Part shown: positions 11,085 to 21,111 of the stretch, one piece after another
Numbering within the stretch: the first letter of the stretch is position 1
How the letters are laid out: each line of letters starts with the position of its first letter
From: Chelydra serpentina
Lineage: Eukaryota; Chordata; Testudines; Chelydridae
NCBI GenBank assembly: GCA_037349315.1
Contig: JBAIAC010000003.1
Span: forward strand, 15,190,501-15,254,500
Length of the DNA: 64,000 nucleotides
Direction: 5' to 3'
Position numbers and translations under genes: made by a program
The notes under the pieces: model-generated
Databases searched by the model: none
What the model was told of the DNA's origin: nothing
What the model saw: only the letters and a program-made list of their open reading frames with translations

Positions 11085-11360
11085 ACTGTGGCTACACAGC
11101 CACTTTACAGCGCTGCAACTTTCTCACTCGGGGGTGAAAAAACACCCCCCTGAGCGCAGCAAGTTACAGCGCTGTAAAGCGCCAGTGTAGCCGGTGCCCC
11201 AGCGCTGGGAGCCGCACTCCCGGCGCTGTAAGCTATTCCCCTCGGGGAGGTGGAGTGCCTGCAGCGCTGGGAGAGCGCTCTCCCAGCGCTGGCGTGCAAC
11301 CACACTCGCACTTCAAAGCACTGCCGCGGCTGCCCTTTGAAGTTTGTGTAGCCAAAGCCT
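11085..11360. mobile_element. Non-autonomous hAT-like element (family 2)
   Basis: The ends are inverted: CTGTGGCTACACAG near 11086 and GTGTAGCCAAAG near 11357. The interior repeats the words CAGCGCTG and ACAGCGCTGTAA in both orientations, so the whole unit is palindromic. The same words occur in the elements at 27286-28110 and 54006-54250. No clean target duplication was found, although CTTA occurs on both sides. Confidence 0.65.
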
Positions 11361-11942
11361 TAATGGGAGCTGCTGGATGCTGAGCTCTTCTGAAGATTTA
11401 GCACCAGGTGACTCATGTTGAAGTTCACTTTGAAAATTGGAGTTGGTTCCGAATGAAACCCCAATATCAGGTGTCAACGTGTCTCCTTTATTTATAATTA
11501 AATTTTAGGCTGCTGTTTTTCATAGACCCAATCGCTGTGCAGCAGCATCTCCTGTAATAGAGATTGAGTCTAGCATCTGGCAGCATTTACATATCCTGCC
11601 ATGAGAGCCGGGTTTCTTTTTTCTTGCCTGTAGCTGTTCCTCCATATCACCCTGCCCTGGCTTGCTCCCTGGAGAGGACACTCCAGCTTCGCCTCACAGC
11701 GTCGACACAACACGGGAAGCAACAGTTTACCGGTTATAAGCCTCCTGCTCGATTGGCGTAGAGCTGGCACCAGGGGTTGCTTCTGACGGTGGGAGGGATC
11801 ACCACGTCTCACTGGACAACTATCGCCCACCTCAAGCTGGGCAGCCCCCAGCCAATAAGGTGTTGTCCCGCCACAGTTCACCTGCTTCACTGGGTGTGTT
11901 GGGCTTAGTGTATGTGAGTACCCGACAAGTGGACTGCGAACC

Positions 11943-12791
11943 ATGCACCAGGCAACAACAAAAACATTTAAGAAACCAGCCCTCAAGTCAGGATGCTGGA
12001 ACGTACGGACCATGACAACTGGCCTATCACAAGATCTTCAGGCAATTAGTGATGTTCGGAAGACTGCAGTCGTCAACGATGAGCTAGCACGACTCCAAAT
12101 CGACATAGTCGCTTTGCAGGAGACACGGCTGCCAGACGCTGGGACTCTCAGGGAAAAGAACTATACGTTCTTCTGGCAAGGGAAGAGTGCCGAAGAAATC
12201 AGAGAGTGTGGTGTTGGATTTGCCGTGAGAAATTCTTTACTGGGGATGGTGGAACCTGGTCAACAAGGAACTGAAAGACTGTTATCACTCCGACTCCACA
12301 CATCTACTGGACCCGTCAACCTGATCAGCGTATATACACCAACACTCGGCGCCACCAGGGATACCAAGGATGAGTTCTATGACCAGTTAGACACGATCAT
12401 GAGGAGTATCCCTAAAGAAGAGTACTTGATACTACTGGGTGACTTCAACGCCAGAGTGGGCGCTGACCACGACTTTTGGCCATCCTGTCTTGGAAAGTTT
12501 GGCGTTGGAGAAATGAATGAGAATGGACAACGACTTCTGGAACTGTGCTCGTACCATGACCTCAGCATCACCAACTCATTCTTCCAGACAAAGCCTCAAC
12601 ACACAGTGTCCTGGAGACACCCTCGCTCCATGCACTGGCACCAACTCGACCTGATTATCATCAGGCGGTCTGCCTTGAAGTGCGTCCTGCTTACTCGCAC
12701 CTTCCACAGTGCTGACTGCGATAGTGATCACTCGCTGGTGTGCAGCAAGATGAGGCTACAGCCAAAGAGGGCAAACCCCACATCGATGTGA
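11943..12791 (+). pseudogene. LINE ORF, endonuclease part
   Basis: APE endonuclease signatures appear in order: CWNVRTM, ALQETR, VYTPTLG, LLGDFNARVG, HQLDLIII and SDHSLV. These supply the usual catalytic Asn, Glu, Asp/Asn and His positions. The domain would nick target DNA to prime reverse transcription. The frame is lost near 12740-12790, where the continuing protein sequence moves to another frame, so a frameshift is needed between the endonuclease and the linker. No upstream ORF1 was recognised. Confidence 0.85.
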
Positions 12792-15120
12792 GCAAGACCG
12801 CACACCCAGACAAGGCAGAGAAATTCACCCGTGAGCTCTCCGAGGTGCTGAACTGTATGCCTCCCAGTGGCTGCGCCAAAGAGAGATGGGGCCACATCAG
12901 AGATGCAGTACACAGCACAGCCATGAAAGTTTTTGGAAAGAAACTAAACATGAACAATGACTGGTTTGAGGCTAATTCCGCCACACTCACTCCAGCCATT
13001 GAAGAACGCCGCGCTGTTCACCTGGAGTACAAGCGTTCCCCCAGTCAGAGGACTCTACAAGAGTATTGATTTGCCAGGAGCAAAGTACAGAGACTAGCTC
13101 GACAGTGTGCAAATGATTACTGGCTCCAGCTCTGCCGGAGCATTCAACTATCTGCTGACACTGGAAACATCAGGGGAATGTATGATGGCATCAAGAAGGC
13201 CATGGGACCCACAAAGAAGTGGAGAGTGTCACTAAAGTCTGCAACAGGCGAAAACATCCAGGACAAGGGCAAGCAGATGGATAGATGGGTGGAGCACTAC
13301 TCTGAAGTGTACTCCAGGCAAAACACCGTCACCGAAGCTGCCCTTAATACTGTGGATGGTTTTCCCGTTGAAATTGAGCTGGACGAGAAGCCCACCATGG
13401 AAGAATTGAAGAAAGTCATTGAGAACTTGTCCACAGGAAAGGCTCCAGGAAAGGATGGCATCCCACCAGAAGTTATCAAGTGTGGCATCAACGTCCTCCT
13501 AGAACACCTCCACGACCTCCTCTGTCAGTGCTGGGATGAAGGTGCAGTACCTCAGGATATGAGAGACGCCAACATTGTGACCCTCTACAAGAACAAGGGT
13601 GATAGAAGCGACTGCAACAACTACAGAGGCATATCGCTCCTGAGTGTTGTGGGTAAAGTCTTCGCACGCATGATCCTGAATAGACTGCAGAAGCTTGCTG
13701 ACAGAGTTTACCCAGAGTCACAGTACGGGTTCTGAGCAGGGAGATCTACAACCGACATGGTTTTCTCCTTAAGGCAGCTGCAAGAGAAATGCAGAGAACA
13801 GCATAAGCCGCTACTCCTTGCCTTCATAGACCTGACCAAAGCTTTCGACCTTGTGAACAGAGATGGGCTGTTCAAGATCCTGGCAAAGATTGGCTGCCCA
13901 CCGAAGTTGCTGAGCGTGATCCAGTCTTTTCACGACAACATGAAAGGCACAGTACTGTATGATGGCTTGTCCTCCGATGCCTTCGACATCCACAGTGGAG
14001 TAAAACAAGGCTGCGTTCTCGCTCCCACACTCTTCGGCATCTTCTTCGCAGCGTTGCTGAAACGTGCCTTTGGAAATTCCACAGAGGGAGTCTATCTCCA
14101 CACCCGGTCTGATGGGAGACTTTTCAATCTGGCTCGACTAAAGGCCAAAAGCAAGGTATGGGAGGCAACAATCAGAGACATGCTGTTTGCAGACGATGCT
14201 GCCCTGGCCACCCACACAGAAATCGATCTCCAGCGTCTGACCGTTTTTCCAGAGCTTGCGAAGAGTTCGGGTTGACAATCAGTCTTCAGAAGACCAAAGT
14301 TATGGCCCAGGATGCAGAACATCCAAGCATTGCCATCAATGACTATGTGCTAGAGGTGGTCAGTCAGTTCACCTATCTCGGATCTACCATCATGGACAAC
14401 CTCTCACTGGACGCTGAGATCAACCGTAGAATCGGCAAGGCCTTCACAATTTTGGCCAGTTTGTCACAGAGAGTATGGAACAACAACATGCTGACCATCA
14501 ACACAAAGGTCGCTGTGTACTGCGCATGTGTGCTAAACACTCTTCTCTACGCCAGCGAAACTTGGACTCTCTATGCTTTGCAAGAAAAGAGACTGAACGC
14601 CTTCCACATGCGCTGCCTCCGTCGCATACTCGGGATCACTTGGAGTGATCGAATGACGAACAACTAGGTGCTGGAACGTGTCAAGATCTCCAGCATGTTC
14701 ACTCTCCTCCGTCAACGCCGTCTCAGATGGCTTGGCCATCTAAGTCATATGGAAGATGGACGGATCCCCAAAGACCTGTTGTATGCTGAACTTGCCTCCG
14801 GAAACAGAGCTACAGGACGGCCCTACCTTCGCTTCAAGGATGTCTGTAAGAGGGACCTGAAGACTGTTCAAATCGACATCAACAGCTGGGAAGAGCTCAC
14901 CCAGGACAGATGCAGATGGAGACACGCTGTGACCACTGGACTGAAAACTGGCGAAGACAAGCTGTGGCAGCTTGCCGAGGAAAAGCGGGTTCAACGAAAA
15001 AGGAAGCAGCGGCTGCAACCCACAGTTGACACCGCCTTGAAATGCAGCAAATGCAATCGAGACTGCCACTCTCGTGTGGGGCTCTATAGCCACAATAGAC
15101 GCTGCACAACCGTCAACTAA
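12740..15120 (+). pseudogene. LINE ORF, reverse transcriptase and zinc-finger part
   Basis: RT motifs are in order: GKAPGKDGIP (near 13438), NYRGISLLSV, motif A FIDLTKAFD (13823-13849), motif B SGVKQGCVLAPTLF, motif C FADD (14186-14197), motif D KTKVMA and motif E FTYLGS. A C-terminal Cys/His cluster spans 15043-15105 (CSKC...CHSR...H...RRC). Breaks: TGA at 13067-13069, TGA at 13733-13735, a frameshift near 14230-14275 and TAG at 14665-14667. The stop at 13733 sits at a YGF-AG site where related RTs have Arg, which suggests CpG decay. Confidence 0.85.
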
Positions 15121-15180
15121 ACGTTCCCCATGGGCGCATATCCATCGTCTCTCTCGAGTAACGGACGCCAACAACAACAG

Positions 15181-15596
15181 CTGTTTTGTCCTCGACTTGT
15201 ATACTTTTAAAGGATGTTTTTTGTCTTAATGGAGCAAGAGGTCAATCTCATCTAAATCTGTGGGGGGGAAGGCTTACTTTTATATAACCACTGGGTGTTT
15301 AAGGGTTAGACTGTGGAAAGTCACGGATCAAGCTGAATCAATTCTGTTGAGTTGGGTTAAGAGGATAGAAGATTAGCTGTAAAATGTAAGTAAACTGTAA
15401 AACTCTAGCGCTGTTTGTTAAATGTGTCCAGGCTTTCCCTAATATTGAATGTTGGGTTTGGATAATGTAGTTTGCTGTAAATAATGGGATACAAACGACT
15501 CTGTTTTTCCCAAAGACTTAATCAGATCTACAGGAAAAAGGCCAAAATGTTCACCTCAAACTGTACGTACATATTATGAATTTCACGTTTTGTTGA
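15181..15596. other. Unannotated intron stretch
   Basis: No gene or known repeat recognised. A word resembling the start of the LINE 3' flank (GCTGTTTT) also occurs before the LINE at about 11510 and might be a target duplication, but it is too short to rely on. Confidence 0.3.
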
Positions 15597-15732
15597 CAGG
15601 TTTCAGAGTAGCAGCCGTGTTAGCCTGTGTCAGCAAAAAGAACAGGAGTACTTGTGGCACCTTGGAGACCAACAAATTTATTTCAGCATAAAAAGCTTAT
15701 GCTGAAATAAATTTGTTAGTCTCTAAGATGTC
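15597..15732. mobile_element. Penelope-like element terminal repeats, head-to-head
   Basis: Two copies of the same terminal sequence meet in opposite orientation. The right half (15697-15727) matches the 3' end of the Penelope-like element at 30528-30560 (TTATGCTGAAATAAATTTGT, then TAGTCTCTAAG). The left half is its reverse complement and continues with a second conserved end sequence containing AGGAGTACTTGTGGCACCTT. The junction is a 21-bp perfect inverted repeat (15671-15691 and 15697-15717) with a 5-nt loop. Inverted terminal repeats are known for Penelope-like elements. Confidence 0.75.
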
Positions 15733-15904
15733 ACAAGAATTTACGTTTTGTTGAGGTTGCCCAGCACCTGGGATGGCTGATGTATTTTTGTTCTATATTT
15801 AATAAATCTAAATGAAATATTACAAAGTGGAGAAGATTGGGCAAGCCCACATACTCTATGGAAGAGAATGTGAGAAACTCAGAGATCAGTTAGGTCCCCA
15901 GCTT

Positions 15905-16905
15905 TTGCAGGGTCGATTGATTTAAATCAGCAAGCAGAAAAGCTTGTTTTAGATCATTGATTTTAATCATGTTTTGCATTTGTACATTTTAGGTTTTTTT
16001 TCTAAAGAAAGGTTGATTCTCCTTGGTTACCATTAAAACATATTATTTGCAACTAAATATAATCTTTACTCTACATTTGGTGGTTCTTTTTGCTGATCAG
16101 GAGGATATGCTATATCTAGCCACATATATTTAAGCAATTAAATAGCTTAACTTACTATGATTCATCTTAATGTTTATATTTTTATGTTGGAAATGGTGAA
16201 TGATGCATTTCTTATTTACTAAATTAATTTTTATTTATAATTTGTCAAGCCTATTTGGATGGAAAATAAAATTCAATTAAAAATGCACAACTAGCATTTT
16301 ATTTTTTTTTAAAAACAACTCCAAAATGCTAGATACATAAGAGAAAAAAACTTGATCAGAACATGTTTTGCATTTAAAACTATCCGATTTATTAATCAAG
16401 GAAAATACCTGTAGCTAATGAATTGAACTAATTGTTTCTGATCCCCATCCCCTTCAAGATTTTAGAGCTAGTAGAATTTATCCTCCTATAGTTTATTCAG
16501 ATTTCCTGCTTTTTCAACTCCAAGTTGGTTTCTTAACTTTGAATGAACTAGCTGAATAAACTGAAATAAAGCAAATACTCTCTGCACCCGCAGAAGAGGT
16601 TACTGCTTTCAAAAGCTGGTTTAGCACTTCAGCAAGCTCTGATTCCAGGTCCTTAGCCAGAGACTTCCACCAGTTCAGTGGTCTGACTTTCTTTAAAACT
16701 GGCCAGCAAACATTAATCTTATTTTTGTATTTAATGTAAATTATTTTAATGGGTTACAATAAATTTAGGCATTGGTATAGATTGTCAAATTTATTTCAGA
16801 TTTGAAATTATATTAAAAAAAATAAGCCTGTGGTTTAAATTAAAAAATTGGATTTTTGATTTAAATCAGATTTTTTTAGTTAAAAAAAATCAGTATTTGT
16901 TCATC
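15905..16905 (-). mobile_element. hAT element remnant with transposase C-terminus, reverse
   Basis: AT-rich block bounded by palindromic GATTTAAATCA words (15915 and 16862). On the minus strand, 16678 down to 16514 encodes a decayed transposase dimerisation segment (LNWWKSLA..., then VTSSAGAESI). It aligns well with the + strand frame at 21906-22244 (VNWRKSLK..., then VASSAGVERI). The two elements are therefore sister copies in opposite orientation. Outer boundaries are approximate. Confidence 0.72.
16514..16678 (-). pseudogene. hAT transposase C-terminal fragment (hATC-like)
   Basis: A 54-codon frame plus stop, read on the minus strand. It has the hAT dimerisation pattern of a tryptophan-containing start (NWWKSL), an acidic helix, the SSAGAE block (SSAGVE in the sister copy), then a basic helix (FKVKKP). 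The stop truncates it where the sister copy reads on with LEKVGKLVFLF. This is the domain by which hAT transposases dimerise; the catalytic core is absent. It is non-functional. Confidence 0.65.
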
Positions 16906-17160
16906 CTGCCAGCTTGCACTGAAAGTCACTGGGAGGAAAAACTACCGTTTGACACCTCTTCTCAGGATTGAGGCCCAAATTATCCATGTTAAAGGTGCGT
17001 CTGTTAAGCTGCCACCACAGGGAATGGAAAATGCAGACAAATTGTTGTCTGCACATGTTGGCAGAAATTTACAAGTTATTTGTAAAAAATACTGATACTT
17101 TTTAGAAAGCGACCCCTGGGTTAAAGTTACTGTGCCAAACACATCATTGATTTCTTGATA

Positions 17161-17544
17161 CAGTGGAACCTCAGAGTTACAAACACTTCAGAGTTACAAA
17201 AACAACCTCCATTCCCGAACAAAAAGTTATGGGTGTTCTTTCAAATGTTTGCAATTGATCATTGACTTAATACAGCTCTGAAACTTTCCTATGCAGGAGA
17301 AAAATGCTTTTTTTAACCATCTTAATTTAAATGAAATAAGCACAGAAAGTTTCCTTACCTTTTCAAATTTTTTTAAACTTTCCCTTTATTTTTTTAGTAG
17401 TTTATATTTAACACAGTACAGTACCGTGTTTCCTTTTTTTATTTAACGCTGCAGCTGCTGACTGCATACTTCCGGTTCCAAATGAGGTGTGTGGTTGACT
17501 GCTCAGTTCGTAACTCTGGTGTTCGTAACTCTGAGGTTCTACTG
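17161..17544. mobile_element. Tigger/mariner-like MITE
   Basis: A 384-bp non-autonomous element. The 5' end is CAGTGGAACCTCAGAGTTAC and the 3' end reads as its near-perfect inverse (reverse complement CAGTAGAACCTCAGAGTTAC). The left flank ends in TA, the usual Tc1/mariner target; on the right the dinucleotide is CA, probably mutated or overwritten by the next element. The interior is AT-rich and non-coding. Confidence 0.8.
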
Positions 17545-17842
17545 CAGTGGTGGGCAACCGCTGGTGGGCCGTGTGACAGTTTGTTTACATTGACTGTCCG
17601 CAGGCATGGCCGTCCGAGCTCCCAGTGTCCGCGGTTCGCTGTTCCTGGCCAGTGGGAGCTGCGGGAAGTGGCGTGGGCTGTTGCTGCTTCCTGCAGCTCC
17701 CATTGGCCAGGAAGGGAGAACCGCGGACACTGGGAGTTGCGGGTGGCTGTGTCTGCGGACGGTCAGTGTAAACAAACTGTCTCTCGGCCTGCTTTACCTC
17801 GGCCTGCTTTACCCTGATGGGCTGCAGGTTGCCCCACCATTG
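17545..17842. mobile_element. hAT-like MITE with long internal hairpin
   Basis: Ends are CAGTGGTGGGCAACC and, inverted, CAATGGTGGGGCAACC. Nested inverted repeats fill the interior: around 17582-17602 pairs with 17753-17774, and the segment around 17623-17637 (CAGTGTCCGCGGTTC) pairs with 17719-17735. It begins at the base after the Tigger-like element. No matching 8-bp duplication is seen (left TTCTACTG, right TTTGTTTT). Confidence 0.75.
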
Positions 17843-17849
17843 TTTGTTT

Positions 17850-18345
17850 TTTCCTTCTTCGAGTGCTTGCTCAGGTCCATCCCATGCTAGGTGTGTGCGC
17901 ACTCATGTGCACGGTGGCCGGAGTTTTTTCCCTTAGCAGTATCGGTAGGGCCAGCTCTGGAGTGCCACGCTCATGCGCTGGTATATGGGGCACTGCCCTC
18001 TCTGTTCCTTCTTACCACCAGTGATGGTGTCTGGAACACTCCTGGCTCTTGCAGGTCCCCTTAGTGTTGTTTCTGGACTCTGAGTTGTTTTCCTATAAAT
18101 AGTCGGTTAGTTATCTGTTTGACCCACCCTCCATCCCTGTTGTTGGAGCAAGAAGAAACTGAGTGGGTGTGGGGCCAATGGCGCCCCATATACTGGCACA
18201 TGAGCGTGGGACTCCAGAGGGCGCCAGAGCCAGCCCTATGGATATTGCTAAGGGGAAAACCTCCTGCTGCTATGCACATGGGCGCGTGCACGCCTAGCAT
18301 GGAATGGACATGAGCAACACATCTCAAAGAACACCAGTTACCCAA
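17850..18345. repeat. Foldback repeat
   Basis: Two arms of about 120-130 bp (17870-17991 and 18183-18315) are imperfect inverted copies, for example CCCATGCTAGG...GTATATGGGGC against GCCCCATATAC...CCTAGCATGG. A 190-bp spacer separates them. The outer ends carry a sequence (AGCAACACATCTCAAAGAAC on the right) that I associate with a dispersed turtle repeat. It has no coding potential. Confidence 0.72.
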
Positions 18346-19899
18346 AGGTAGGAAACGGTCTTTGATAAAATGTTACTAAAGCAGTAGGAAACTTGCCAAC
18401 ATATTAAAAGTTCCCAGTGCAACAATTATTACATATTTAAGCTGTTTGGAGTTTCTGATAAGCTTAATACTATATACTAATGTTGATTATTGATTGGGTA
18501 AACATTCTGTAACAACTGTGTAGAAAAGCAGTAGTTCAATAAAACAGTAAGGAAAGCTTACAATTATTGTACTTCGTTAAGGAATCATGAGTAGACAATA
18601 TAAAATGGGTTTATTAATTCAGCAAAGTTTCCCTTAATCTTGTCAGCTGGTGTCTTGGTGCCAGCGTGGCAGGACGTGACATTCCTTGTAGACAGTCATC
18701 TCTTGCTGTAGGCCCTTATGATGATACACTATCGTCACTGAGCTGGGGAAATGCTGTGTTCAGTTGAATGGATCTTTCAGTTTGGCTACTGAAGCAAAAC
18801 AGAATTCTGTGCCTTTGTTGCATTACTTTTGAGACTTGCTGAAATTCGTTTGTGCAGGAAGTGACCTGTAAAAGGGATGCACTGCTTTGAATTGGTCTTT
18901 GTTTTCTGTTACATAAATGTTCATTAACTTCCACCTTTCTGAGTTATTTTGTTGATGTAAAGCTCATGTAGATTTTTGCTTTATGGGTTAAATTGACTGC
19001 ATTCATATTAAGACTCGTTTCTGCTGTGTTTCGTCATCTTTGATAATGAGTCTTGTGAACTGTCTGGAGACACTGTTCTGTAGTGATCTCCATCTCTGAC
19101 CAGGTGTATCAGAATTTTGTATTGTCTGCTTGGTTTAAAAACTTGGTAACTTGTAGTTCTAGTAGTGTTAATGTACATTGTTAGAGTACAATTCAGTAGG
19201 CTTAGTGTGATTAGAACCTCATGTCTTCAATATGCGTGCCATTGACAACAGTATGAGTGGAATTGCATGTAAGACTGGATGTTTTTTCCAAAAGGATCTG
19301 CTCTAGGAATTACTTTGGGAAAGGGGGTGTGCCTGTGTTTATGCAGGAAGTCACAATGGTCCCTTCTGGCCATGGACTCTATGAATAATCTGCTCGTGCA
19401 GAGCAAGAGTAACTTGTAACGTAAGCTACAGAGGAAAGGTTCAATTTTCTTTAAACGTCACTGGTTTTGTGAAGAATTCTTTGAAGAGATGTTTGTTTTT
19501 AGCATTAAAGATAATCCTGTATGTATCTCTTACAGCGGCAAATACTGTTAATAGGCAATCAGAATCATTGCGGAATGTTTCTCTAAATTGTGGGAGAAAA
19601 AGGCGAGGGAGAAGTGTGAGGGGAAAAAAGAGCACTAGGGAAAGTGAAGAGAGAGGTGAGGTGACACCAGGAACAGACAGACAGTTGATCAAATTACCTT
19701 GTATGGTAGCGACTCATTGGTATTGGAAATCCAATTCTCACTGCCTAACCAAGCAAGAGCTGCTGTCCACCTAAAGCCAAGACACCGTGGGAACTGATCT
19801 GAGCTATGTCACTGCAGACACAGCTGTTCTCTTCCACTGTTTGCAGTTTGTCAGATCTGAGCTTAGAAAGATGTTGAAATGCCACGTAAGAAGCAGTGT
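18346..19899. other. Unannotated intron stretch
   Basis: No gene or known repeat recognised. A pair of overlapping open frames on opposite strands (19441-19774) has no domain. Confidence 0.35.
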
Positions 19900-20095
19900 G
19901 GCTTTGTGGATTTGAGCACCAGGTTGGGCATTGGATGCTCTCAAGTGCTAATCTGCCGGAGATATGTAGTCTTCATCGGTGGCTGATTCCCCATCTGTAA
20001 AGTGGGGCTCATCATTCTTGCCTATCTCACTGGAGGATAATCTAATGCATGTTTGTATGGTGCTTTGCAAATGAAAACAGCTGTGCAACAGTATG
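19900..20095 (-). repeat. MIR-like ancient SINE, reverse
   Basis: The segment TTCCCCATCTGTAAAGTGGG, followed by a TATCTCACTGGAGGATAA-like block, is the reverse of the MIR core and 3' region. Divergence is high, as expected for an element older than amniotes. Confidence 0.42.
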
Positions 20096-20299
20096 GACAC
20101 TACAGGTCTAACCTTCAGGCAGTGTCTTGTGCTCTGCAGTCTCCTTGATGCTGGAGAATTAAGCAGCTATCCACTTACAGCAGCTTGGCCTGTACTCTAG
20201 TCAGGGACTCTGGTTAATGACAGCACAGACTAATTGACTGTCACTTACTTTTTCCCAGTAATGAGTCAGAAGGAAGTTAGAGAGTATTCAATGGGGGAG

Positions 20300-20476
20300 G
20301 GGGGAGGGATAGCTCAGTGGTTTGAGCATTGGCTTGCTAAACCCAGGGTTGTGAGTTCAATCCTTGAGGGGGCCATTTAGGGATCTGGGGCAAAAATTGG
20401 GGATTGGTCCTGCTTTGAGCAGGGGGTTGGACTAGATGACCTACTAAGGTCCCTTCCAACCCTGATATTCTATGAT
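20300..20476 (+). mobile_element. Turtle tRNA-derived SINE with CR1-like tail
   Basis: The 5' part is tRNA-like: box A TAGCTCAGTGG at 20310-20320 and box B GAGTTCAATCC at 20353-20363. The 3' part (GGTCCTGCTTTGAGCAGGGG, then GGACTAGATGACCTACTAAG and CCAACCCTGATATTCTATGA) matches the end of CR1 LINEs. This is the known organisation of turtle Pol III SINEs, which borrow CR1 enzymes to move. A very similar copy lies at 53728-53912. Confidence 0.92.
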
Positions 20477-20676
20477 CACTATTATTCAATGAAACCAGTT
20501 CCTGGTTCTGTTCGAAGGCTAGAAAATCACGAAAATAGGATTTTTTATTTGATTTTCCTGTTACGATTGGAGTCTGAATGCAGAAAAATAACTACATTTG
20601 TCTAATGAAAATAGCTTTTTGGATTAAATATAAGAAAATTACTGATCTCCCCTCCCCACTTCCCACCGAGAGAATT

Positions 20677-20978
20677 AAGGGTATGTCTATACGTACGCGT
20701 CCGGTCGGAGGCGCGCGATCGATGTTCTGGGTTCGATTTATCGCATCTTGTCAAGACGCGATAAATCGAACCAGGAAGTGCTCCGTCGTCGACGCTGGTA
20801 ATCCAGCTCGACGAGTGGAGTAGGCGGAGTCAACGGGGGAGCCTGCACGCCGCGTGTGGACCCCGGGTAAGTGCTTTTTCATTCGAACTAAGGTACTTCG
20901 ACTTCAGCTACGTTATTCACGTAGCTGAAGTTGTGTACCTTAGTTCGACAGGGGGGGTTAGTGTAGACCTGGGCTAAG
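20677..20978 (+). mobile_element. Non-autonomous hAT-like element (family 3)
   Basis: About 300 bp, ending in AGGGTATGTCTATAC on the left and GTGTAGACCTGGGC on the right, partly inverted. The GC-rich interior with many CpGs has two strong hairpins: GGTTCGATTTATCGC (20730-20744) pairs with 20758-20772, and CTTCAGCTACGT pairs with ACGTAGCTGAAG near 20900-20932. The inverted sister copy is at 51918-52219. Confidence 0.75.
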
Positions 20979-21111
20979 AGAACTAGCTGAAGTCAAATAG
21001 CCATTTGAATGGGGCTGTTGGCCCAGGTGAGCTTGCAGGACACCCATTAAGGGCTATGCTGTTTTCAGTCTCTTTGTCATCTGATTATAGAGAAGAGAGA
21101 GAAATCCTACA

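Larger units (their letters stand above)
11580..15180 (+). mobile_element. APE-type LINE (not CR1), nearly full length, inactive
   Basis: One + strand element of about 3.6 kb. It has a leader (about 11580-11942), an apurinic-like endonuclease, a reverse transcriptase and a C-terminal zinc knuckle, then a short 3' end with a CAACAACAACAG-type tail at about 15170-15180. There is no poly-A tail, which is like RTE-group elements, but I cannot fix the clade (RTE-related or another APE lineage). The ORF has three in-frame stops and two frameshifts. Because the ORF is otherwise easy to read, the element is younger than most neighbours. It lies sense to MFHAS1 inside the intron. Confidence 0.85.

Noticed and set aside
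20296..20370. Possible tRNA gene
   Set aside because: A and B boxes are present but the segment is the head of a SINE with a CR1-like tail, and the same unit occurs at 53728 and, reversed, at 46114.
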